A stretch of 6,734 nucleotides of DNA from Candidatus Poribacteria bacterium (GTDB taxonomy: Bacteria; Poribacteria; WGA-4E; GCA-2687025). Under the pieces are notes generated by a model, which was not told the DNA's origin, made no database searches, and saw only the letters and a program-made list of their open reading frames with translations. Each line of letters starts with the position of its first letter. The stretch's first letter is position 1. Shown here in pieces: positions 1-4,636 of the stretch. The stretch covers positions 1 through 6,734 of the forward strand of contig NYZG01000335.1 in NCBI GenBank assembly GCA_002687025.1, in the 5' to 3' direction. The translations under genes were made by a program, and so were the position numbers.

Positions 1-55
1 CAAGGACGGCGTCAGGACCACCGAGGATGTCGCGCCGACCAAGGAAGCCGCCTGA
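1..55 (+). CDS. C-terminal end of an unidentified protein (partial)
   Basis: The frame starting at base 2 reads KDGVRTTEDVAPTKEAA and stops at TGA 53-55. Only 17 codons are present, so the family cannot be named. The tail is charged and hydrophilic. No hairpin with a T-tract follows within the next 100 bases. That this is coding rests only on its being open to the window edge and on the absence of a better-supported gene there. Confidence 0.35.
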   Translation, partial: KDGVRTTEDVAPTKEAA

Positions 56-222
56 ACTCCATACACAACTCTTGACCATATCTCGGCGACGAAGCGTCAG
101 CAGTATATGCACGGGAGGGTGAGCAGCAGCATCCAATTCGCTGGGGCGCCTGATCCGAACGCTGGAGCGCCAAGGCGGACAGGGGTTTCGACTCGCCGCC
201 AACATCAGCCGGATGAGCATGC
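56..222. other. Gene-poor stretch
   Basis: I see no gene with a start, ribosome binding site and recognisable product here. It holds an 11-base direct repeat with one mismatch (gctggggcgcc at 140-150, gctggagcgcc at 161-171). The second copy also occurs at 3184-3194, near the end of the related oxidoreductase gene, but this is short enough to be chance. Confidence 0.5.
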
Positions 223-299
223 CTACAGCTCGGGGTTCCTCGCCGCCACTTCCTTCCCCGCCTCGTGCGACCGGAAGATGCCGTCCATGATGACGTTCG
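223..299 (-). pseudogene. Remnant of a Gfo/Idh/MocA oxidoreductase C-terminus
   Basis: On the minus strand this reads NVIMDGIFRSHEAGKEVAAR followed by NPEL and a TAG stop. The protein is identical to the last 24 residues of the intact oxidoreductase at 3202-4287. At DNA level 223-299 matches 3202-3278 at 73 of 77 bases. The differences at 232, 240, 247 and 256 all leave the amino acid unchanged. Similarity stops abruptly at base 300: codons further upstream on the minus strand (300-417) stay open but do not resemble the family. There is no Rossmann domain and no EKP motif, so it cannot be a functional enzyme. It is best read as the 3' stub of a deleted paralogue. A misassembly or a partial ectopic copy is the alternative. 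Confidence 0.75.
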
Positions 300-514
300 A
301 CCGGTATGCAAGGCCCGAGCACGTCCCTGCTGTGATCGTTACCGGATCCGTAACGGCCGGATGAGGCCCGCCTTGGGAGAATCGCGGGCACGGAACCGGC
401 ACGCCGCAGACTGGCACGCAAGGCGACGGAGGCGGGCGAACAAGACAGTTCCAGGGTAGTGCCTAGTTAGGGCCAGACCAGCCGCCCCGCCCTTCTCGGC
501 AATGTCGCCTACGC
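300..514. other. Gene-poor stretch with an interrupted palindrome
   Basis: No supported gene. On the minus strand a reading frame stays open from 536 to 339, but it has no recognisable product and is arginine-rich at its end. It is in frame with the small ORF at 537-599, separated by that ORF's TGA. Bases 338-354 form an interrupted palindrome with GTTAC and GTAAC arms around CGGATCC. Confidence 0.4.
338..354. promoter_or_regulatory. Interrupted palindrome, possible operator
   Basis: GTTACCGGATCCGTAAC has perfect 5-base arms around a 7-base centre that itself contains GGATCC. Size and symmetry fit a dimeric repressor site, but no adjacent intact gene starts here and no second copy was seen. 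Chance is a real alternative. Confidence 0.15.
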
Positions 515-539
515 TGAATGAGGGCAAGCCCTTCACTCA
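515..539 (-). terminator. Stem-loop with CUUG tetraloop downstream of the 615-1649 oxidoreductase
   Basis: Read on the minus strand, TGAGTG, a bulged A, AGGG, the loop CTTG, then CCCT and CATTCA. This gives ten pairs (one G-U) closed by G(CUUG)C, an unusually stable tetraloop. It lies about 75 bases past the oxidoreductase stop and contains the stop codon of the small ORF at 537-599. No T-run follows, so it is either a non-canonical terminator or a transcript 3'-end stabiliser. Confidence 0.4.
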
Positions 540-599
540 CTCGAGTTGCGACGCGAGTTCCATGCTGTTTGGCAGAAACGCCACAGGTCCAGCTTTCAT
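537..599 (-). CDS. 20-residue ORF or truncated gene after the oxidoreductase
   Basis: ATG at 599 lies 15 bases after the TAG of the upstream oxidoreductase. It is preceded by AGGGAGG (614-608) at an 8-base spacing, a very good ribosome binding site. The product begins MKAGPVAFLPNSMELASQ and ends at TGA 539-537. The placement fits a translationally coupled downstream gene. The start resembles the N-terminus of a sugar-phosphate isomerase/epimerase-type TIM-barrel protein, a common partner of Gfo/Idh/MocA genes, but this is a weak impression only. The same frame stays open for 65 more codons after the TGA (536-339) without family resemblance. It may be a genuine small protein, or the surviving head of a gene lost by deletion. 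Confidence 0.4.
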   Translation of the reverse strand: MKAGPVAFLPNSMELASQLE

Positions 600-607
600 C
601 GTGGGCG

Positions 608-614
608 CCTCCCT
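608..614 (-). promoter_or_regulatory. Ribosome binding site for the 20-codon ORF
   Basis: AGGGAGG directly follows the oxidoreductase stop (617-615) and sits 8 bases before the ATG at 599. It is stronger than the site in front of the oxidoreductase itself, which is why the small ORF is taken seriously. Confidence 0.5.
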
Positions 615-1649
615 CTATGTCAGCTCAACGACGTTCCCAGTTGCCATGGATTCGCGCAGACCATCCACGATGCGCATGCAGTTGAGGCCATCCTCCGCAT
701 CACACGACGGAGCCAGACCATCGCGTACGCACGCGGCGAAGTGCTCCAGGTTGTAGATCATTATCTGCCGGCGATGCGGGAGGCCGAATTCCTCGACGTT
801 CATCTCCCTGTCGTCAGTCGTGGCCCATTCGATCCTGTCGTACATCCAGTCGGGCCCGGTGACGCGAGCCTCGCCATTCTCGGCGAAGACGTGCACGTAC
901 ATGGGCGTCCTGAACGACGTCGTCCCTATCGCGCCGCCGTTGGCGGCTGCATAGCTGCCGTTCTCAAACTCGATCAAGGCCAAAGCGGCATCCGCCATGT
1001 TCGAGCCGCCCTTGTAGGCGCCGCCCTTCGCATAGACGTTCACAGGCTTGCCGCAGATGAAACACAGGGTGTCGTACAGATGCGTGATGGACTCGTTGAG
1101 GAAGCCGTTGCCGTTCTTCGGATCCCACGCCCAGTGATCCTTGGGGTACATAAAGCAGGCCTGCAACTCGCCCGTCACGCTCAACGGCTTACCCAGTAGG
1201 CCGTCGCCCAGCAGCGACCTGAGCTTCTCCATCGCAGGGAAATAGCGCAGGGGATACTCCATCATCAGCATGATGCCGGCATCGGCGGCGATCTTCGCCA
1301 GCTTCTCGCCCTGGGCCGTGTCGCAAGCCATGGGCTTTTCCATGTTGACCGGAAGCTGCCGCCTAGCAGCCGCGACCATCAGCGGCTCACGCCATTTCGG
1401 CGAGACACACAGGCTTACCGCGTCTATGTCGGCGTTTTCGATCATGTCCGCGCCGTCGGTGTATGCAGCAGCGCCGATGCTGTCTGCGTAGTCGGCCAGG
1501 GACATCTCGCCTTTGCCCACCACGTCGAACGTCTCAGCGTTGTCGGCAACCGCAGCCACCTCGACGCCATCGAGATTGGCCACGCACTCGACGTGCCACT
1601 GACCCAACATCCTTACTCCGACGATCCCAAGCTTCACCGTCTTGTGCAT
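615..1649 (-). CDS. Gfo/Idh/MocA family oxidoreductase
   Basis: Predicted NAD(P)-dependent cytoplasmic dehydrogenase or oxidoreductase of sugars, inositols or related polyols, 344 residues, the normal family length. The N-terminal Rossmann fold starts at residue 5 (VKLGIVGVRMLGQWH). The family's EKP motif is at 104-106, with Lys105 the expected catalytic lysine. The C-terminal sheet domain carries NESITHLYD, with His190 in the position of the catalytic histidine. The start is ATG 1649 because the Rossmann strand begins five residues later and GGAAAG lies 10 bases upstream; an in-frame start at 1691 would add 14 unconserved residues. Oddity: the usual GxGxxG loop reads G-V-R-M-L-G, with Arg13 in place of the middle glycine. 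The gene follows a decayed relative on the same strand and is followed by a 20-codon ORF and a hairpin. Exact substrate unknown. Confidence 0.88.
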   Translation of the reverse strand: MHKTVKLGIVGVRMLGQWHVECVANLDGVEVAAVADNAETFDVVGKGEMSLADYADSIGAAAYTDGADMIENADIDAVSLCVSPKWREPLMVAAARRQLPVNMEKPMACDTAQGEKLAKIAADAGIMLMMEYPLRYFPAMEKLRSLLGDGLLGKPLSVTGELQACFMYPKDHWAWDPKNGNGFLNESITHLYDTLCFICGKPVNVYAKGGAYKGGSNMADAALALIEFENGSYAAANGGAIGTTSFRTPMYVHVFAENGEARVTGPDWMYDRIEWATTDDREMNVEEFGLPHRRQIMIYNLEHFAACVRDGLAPSCDAEDGLNCMRIVDGLRESMATGNVVELT

Positions 1650-1673
1650 CTGGCTGTCTCTTTCCTGTGCACA

Positions 1674-1702
1674 CATGTCTGCGGGCAGCACATCGCTGTC
1701 AA
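1674..1702 (-). promoter_or_regulatory. Possible promoter of the 615-1649 oxidoreductase
   Basis: A perfect -35 hexamer TTGACA lies at 1702-1697 on the minus strand, between the decayed fragment and the intact gene. The -10 expected 17 bases later is poor (GACATG, 1679-1674). Position and the excellent -35 support it; the -10 does not. Confidence 0.25.
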
Positions 1703-1715
1703 CAGGGATGCGACG

Positions 1716-1916
1716 TCATGCCTCAATGATCTCGTCGATGGCTGCAATGCGGTTTTCCGCCGCCGACTGGATCGCTGCGAAGATGACCGCCAGGTTGGGG
1801 AGCTCGTTCCGCCCGTCGGTTGGGAACGGCGCATCTCCGCGCACCAACCGGGCGAAGTCCACAAGCACCCCCGCGCGGTCATGACCCGGGAAGATCATCG
1901 GCGCCTCAATACGCGC
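1716..1916 (-). pseudogene. Decayed Gfo/Idh/MocA oxidoreductase, C-terminal fragment
   Basis: The minus strand reads ARIEAPMIFPGHDRAGV, then LVDFARLVRGDAPFPTDGR, then NELPNLAVIFAAIQSA, ending IDEIIEA and TGA (1718-1716). This is the typical C-terminal pattern of the family: an HxxxGxxxDFxxxxRxG helix, then a GRxxLxxL helix running into xxSA. No Rossmann domain or EKP motif is present. A TAG at 1919-1917 interrupts the frame just before ARIEAP. Beyond it the same frame is open for 52 more codons (2075-1920, beginning DVWSAVSFGRRYYGG) up to a TGA at 2078-2076. A neighbouring frame reads ...TSVTSYTGDGTA up to the same point. The break is therefore either an amber codon or a frameshift near 1917-1930. 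The fragment sits upstream of an intact family member on the same strand and differs clearly from both intact copies. Confidence 0.6.
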
Positions 1917-2093
1917 CTAGCCGCGCCCGCCGTTCCATCTCCGGTATACGACGTGACGCTCGTCGTGGTTCCCACGCGCGGCGCAATGGCGATGAGCCGA
2001 CGCCGCTCCTGCGGGCCGCACTGCATCCAGACCGCCGTAATACCGACGGCCGAAGCTGACCGCCGACCAGACATCTCACCGAAGGAGGACCCC
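1917..2093. other. Intergenic stretch, probable extension of the decayed oxidoreductase
   Basis: No intact gene. On the minus strand, 2075-1920 is probably further degraded coding sequence of the 1716-1916 fragment, in one of two possible frames. A small hairpin (ACGACG 1948-1953, CGTCGT 1961-1966) has no obvious role. The right end carries the ribosome binding site of the plus-strand ORF at 2094. No convincing plus-strand promoter was found. Confidence 0.4.
2082..2088 (+). promoter_or_regulatory. Strong Shine-Dalgarno before ATG 2094
   Basis: AAGGAGG followed by ACCCC and ATG 2094. This is close to the ideal anti-16S complement at a 5-base spacing, the best ribosome binding site in the window. 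It initiates the 32-codon ORF, not the frame of the acetyltransferase. Confidence 0.6.
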
Positions 2094-2192
2094 ATGGACA
2101 TCGAAGTCACTCGATCTGCCGTATCGACCGCCGTGGAAGGCCCACATGCGCCAAAGACCAGTCGACCGATCGCTGTCCGTTACCGAGTGTGA
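2094..2192 (+). CDS. 32-residue ORF overlapping the acetyltransferase start
   Basis: ATG 2094 behind a near-perfect Shine-Dalgarno reads MDIEVTRSAVSTAVEGPH and continues to TGA 2190-2192. It overlaps the acetyltransferase start (2146) by 47 bases in another frame. No family is recognisable. Three readings are possible: a leader ORF that couples translation of the acetyltransferase; the true N-terminus of the acetyltransferase displaced by a frameshift, since the acetyltransferase frame is open upstream through SLDLPYRPPWKAH; or the head of a lost gene. The initiation signal is strong, the product is not. Confidence 0.35.
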   Translation: MDIEVTRSAVSTAVEGPHAPKTSRPIAVRYRV

Positions 2193-3105
2193 ACCGTCCG
2201 ACGCCCGCCATCTCGTCCCGATCTACAATGCGCAATTCGCGAAGGACGCGCCGCCGTCCTGTCTGCCTATCCAGGACGACGAATTCGTCGCCGGCCTGAC
2301 TCAATTCACCGGCCACGACCGACCCGTGTCCCATCTGGGAGTGGCGTCTCTCCGGCTGATCCAGGTGGCCCGTGACGGCCGGATTCTCGGCTTCGCCCAT
2401 GTGGCCATCGAAACGAAGACGTGGGAGAACCCCGTGACCCGTCAAGGTCTCATCCGCGTGTTCGCATATGATGGGCGCGACCGAGCCGTCGGCCAGACGT
2501 TGCTCGCCGCGGCGGAGACGTACTTCGTGGAGCGCGGTGTACGCGACGTATGCGCATCGCCATGGTTCGCTCCAGTCCGCTTCATCCACACGGGACGGGA
2601 AGGCGTTTCCACATTCCATCCACACGTCCTCGCGCTCTTCGGTCTGAACCGATACTCGGTGCGGCTCGCCGAACACATCATGGCCGCGCCCGACATCACG
2701 GCGGCGCCCAAGCCATCGGCGCCCGACGCGGGCCTGACAGTCGCCGTCGAGCACACCCCGGGACGTGGGACACTGCCGGGTTTCTTCGTGCGCATGGCGC
2801 GTGGTGATGACGAGATCGGCGCGTGCGAATGCCGCGCACACGGCCACTACCTGAGAGCCGCGGATGCCCAAGCGCGCCTACTCGTGGAAGCGCTCGACAT
2901 CACGGAAGATGAGCGGGGGCGTGGGTTCGGTCGGTATCTGCTTCGCCGTGCGCTCTGGGAAGGGCGTCAGATAGGGCACCGACACGCCGATCTGAGAGTG
3001 AGGACGGACAACCTGTCGGCGATGATGCTCTACGCGAGCGAGGGGTTCCGCATCATCGGCACAGGCTACATGCTCACCAAGTCGCTCCTCGACGAGACCG
3101 CTTGA
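2146..3105 (+). CDS. Tandem GNAT-family N-acetyltransferase
   Basis: A 319-residue cytoplasmic protein predicted to move acetyl groups from acetyl-CoA to an amine; acceptor unknown. The C-terminal half (about 195-312) is a canonical GNAT domain. Motif A is EDERGRGFGRYLL (residues 254-266, R/Q-x-x-G-x-G/A type), and motif B is NLSAMMLYASEGF (289-301). The N-terminal half (about 10-150) also has GNAT shape: an opening SVTECEPSDARHLVPIYN, a strand-turn LIQVARDGRILGFAHV, and a weak motif A at RDRAVGQTLL (111-120). The middle of the protein (about 182-196) looks like a proline- and alanine-rich linker. The length fits two fused GNAT domains. GGAAGG lies 5 bases before ATG 2146, supporting that start, although the frame is open upstream and a stronger ribosome binding site serves the overlapping small ORF. 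It converges on the oxidoreductase at 3202. Confidence 0.85.
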   Translation: MRQRPVDRSLSVTECEPSDARHLVPIYNAQFAKDAPPSCLPIQDDEFVAGLTQFTGHDRPVSHLGVASLRLIQVARDGRILGFAHVAIETKTWENPVTRQGLIRVFAYDGRDRAVGQTLLAAAETYFVERGVRDVCASPWFAPVRFIHTGREGVSTFHPHVLALFGLNRYSVRLAEHIMAAPDITAAPKPSAPDAGLTVAVEHTPGRGTLPGFFVRMARGDDEIGACECRAHGHYLRAADAQARLLVEALDITEDERGRGFGRYLLRRALWEGRQIGHRHADLRVRTDNLSAMMLYASEGFRIIGTGYMLTKSLLDETA

Positions 3106-3142
3106 GGTGATCCGCGGCGCGCGTGGCCACGAGGCAGATGGA

Positions 3143-3179
3143 GTGCGGCGAGCCGTGTCGGTGACATGGCTCGCCGCGT
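3143..3179. terminator. Bidirectional hairpin between convergent genes
   Basis: GCGGCGAGCC (3145-3154) pairs perfectly with GGCTCGCCGC (3168-3177). The interior adds GTGTC against GACAT with one G-U, giving a 15-pair stem around a GGT loop, extendable by two wobble pairs. It lies between the stops of the plus-strand acetyltransferase (3105) and the minus-strand oxidoreductase (3202), where a shared terminator is expected. Neither side has a T-run, so it is not a classic intrinsic terminator. Confidence 0.6.
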
Positions 3180-3201
3180 AACGTGCTGGAGCGCCGACGT
3201 T

Positions 3202-4287
3202 CTACAGCTCCGGGTTCCGCGCCGCGACTTCCTTTCCCGCCTCGTGCGACCGGAAGATGCCGTCCATGATGACGTTCGTGAGCAGCACGCCTTCCGCAGG
3301 GATGACCGACTGCCCACCGGACCTGACCGCCTCGCGGAACGCGATCATCTGCTGCTCCCACACGTCCACCGGCTCGTGGCCGGAGACGCGTATGGTCGTC
3401 ATGCCTTCCGGCGGATTCGGATCCAGCGTGAGTCCTTCGGACTTCGCGAGCGCCTTCAGGTCGTCGGACACGCTATCCGCGAACATCGTCGGCCCGCCGA
3501 ACTGCACGCCCGCCTTCTTGCCGAGGAAGTACGTCGGCCCCAGCGAATCCGCGTGCACGGCCCACGAAATCTTGAACACCATCACGCCGCCGTTCTCGAA
3601 GCGCACCCACGCCGAGCCGAACTCCTCGACGTCCATCTCGTCCCATTTCGGGTCTTGCCGCGCGAGGTGATCCGCCAGCGTCGCGGAGACACGCACCGGC
3701 TTCGGGTAGCCCATCACGTAGAGCGCGTTGTGCATGTTGTACACGCCGATATCCACGATGGCGCCGGCGCCGGCGGTCTTCTTATAGATGAACGTGTGTC
3801 CGGGAATCCCTCGACGGCGACACGCCGCGGTCTCCGAGTAGTAGATGTCCCCGAGTATCCCCGCGTCGACGAGCTTGCGAGAGAACTGCACATCGGGGCT
3901 GAACGTGCTGTGGATGCCTATCTGGAAGACGGTCCCGGCGGCCTTCGCGGCGCGGACCATGGCGGTGGCGTCGGCGAGCGTCGCCGCCATGGGTTTCTCG
4001 CAGAACACGTGCTTGCCGGCTTCCAACGCCGCCACGGCCGGACGGCGGTGCGCCTGGTTGTACGTGCAGACGCTGACCGCCTCGATTTCGTCGAGTTCGA
4101 GCATCTTGTTGTAGCTGGTGAACACGCGCGATTTTGGCACGCCCCACTGGTCCGCGGCGCGCTGCGCGACGGCGCGGAACTTGTCGCACACGGCGACGAT
4201 CTCGAAGCCGCCTGCCTTCTGGTAGGCGTTGACGTGCGCGCGGGAGATCCCTCCCGTGCCGATGATGGCGACCTTGATCGGGTCCAT
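3202..4287 (-). CDS. Gfo/Idh/MocA family oxidoreductase
   Basis: Predicted NAD(P)-dependent cytoplasmic sugar, inositol or polyol oxidoreductase, 361 residues. The N-terminal Rossmann fold starts MDPIKVAIIGTGGISRAH with a good dinucleotide loop (Gly10, Gly12, Gly13). The EKP motif is at 97-99 with Lys98. The C-terminal domain contains GAIVDIGVYNMHNAL: Asp179 is kept, but the position often filled by the catalytic histidine is Tyr183, with a histidine three residues on (186). The DIGVY form occurs in other branches of the family and suggests a different substrate class from the 615-1649 protein. The start is ATG 4287: AAGGGG lies 6 bases upstream and the Rossmann strand begins immediately. Upstream in-frame codons to 4401 cross the promoter and are rejected. 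Its last 24 residues recur exactly in the remnant at 223-299. Exact substrate unknown. Confidence 0.92.
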   Translation of the reverse strand: MDPIKVAIIGTGGISRAHVNAYQKAGGFEIVAVCDKFRAVAQRAADQWGVPKSRVFTSYNKMLELDEIEAVSVCTYNQAHRRPAVAALEAGKHVFCEKPMAATLADATAMVRAAKAAGTVFQIGIHSTFSPDVQFSRKLVDAGILGDIYYSETAACRRRGIPGHTFIYKKTAGAGAIVDIGVYNMHNALYVMGYPKPVRVSATLADHLARQDPKWDEMDVEEFGSAWVRFENGGVMVFKISWAVHADSLGPTYFLGKKAGVQFGGPTMFADSVSDDLKALAKSEGLTLDPNPPEGMTTIRVSGHEPVDVWEQQMIAFREAVRSGGQSVIPAEGVLLTNVIMDGIFRSHEAGKEVAARNPEL

Positions 4288-4330
4288 AAGTGTCCCCTTG
4301 GCGGTGAGGTTCGGGCCGGACGCGGCGCCG

Positions 4331-4359
4331 AGTGTACACGCCCCCACAACATCCAACAA
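4331..4359 (-). promoter_or_regulatory. Sigma70-type promoter of the 3202-4287 oxidoreductase
   Basis: On the minus strand, TTGTTG (4359-4354) is separated by exactly 17 bases from TACACT (4336-4331). The -10 matches TAnnnT. The predicted transcript would start near 4324 and leave a leader of about 37 bases before ATG 4287. Confidence 0.45.
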
Positions 4360-4504
4360 CGCGAACGATGCTCTCCCCGGGACCATTCCACGAAGTCCCA
4401 ATCGGCCGGGATGCCGTTCAGGAAACGACCTCGGCAGCGCCGCACGCCGGGCATCGGCCTACACAGTGTCTCCCGTCTACACGCTAGTTTGCCTTGGCCG
4501 ACTG

Positions 4505-4513
4505 TGCTAGCCT
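4505..4513 (+). promoter_or_regulatory. Possible extended -10 promoter for the hydrolase
   Basis: TGCTAGCCT fits the extended -10 pattern TGnTAnnnT. The best -35-like hexamer, TTGCCT at 4489-4494, is only 13 bases away, so recognition would depend on the extended -10. The leader would be about 75-115 bases, depending on the true start. Confidence 0.25.
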
Positions 4514-4636
4514 TGCGCGCGTCGGATATCCATCGGCCACGGGCAGGTTGCGGCGTGAGACCATCGATCGGGAGGCAGAGCGATCAATACGGATGCCGCA
4601 ACTGCGGATCGCGGGCAAGGGAGCCGCGGGACAATC

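Larger units (their letters stand above)
4288..4636. other. Divergent intergenic region between oxidoreductase and hydrolase
   Basis: Holds the minus-strand promoter (4331-4359) and a possible plus-strand extended -10 (4505-4513). The part from about 4593 to 4636 may be the missing N-terminus of the hydrolase: ATG 4593 reads MPQLRIAGKGAAG in a frame one shift away from TIVLLRGIAPFD. GGGAGG at 4570-4575 is too far (17 bases) from that ATG to be a normal ribosome binding site. Confidence 0.45.

Noticed and set aside
72..109. TTGACC with TATATG as a plus-strand promoter
   Set aside because: Spacing is 26 bases, far outside the 16-18 range, and no gene follows on that strand.
161..171. gctggagcgcc shared with 3184-3194 as part of the duplicated segment
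   Set aside because: It lies 52 bases before the remnant at one site but only 8 bases before the gene end at the other, so it is not collinear and is probably chance.
537..539. TGA as a selenocysteine codon
   Set aside because: The stem-loop starts at the TGA, but the downstream frame shows no protein-like conservation and no cysteine homologue is recognisable.
546..1199. 217-codon open frame on the plus strand
   Set aside because: Antisense shadow of the 615-1649 oxidoreductase; no recognisable domain.
2107..2871. 254-codon open frame on the minus strand
   Set aside because: Antisense to the acetyltransferase, whose motifs A and B fix the coding strand.
4288..4401. N-terminal extension of the oxidoreductase to 4401
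   Set aside because: The extra 38 residues precede the Rossmann strand, cross the predicted promoter, and a good ribosome binding site serves ATG 4287.
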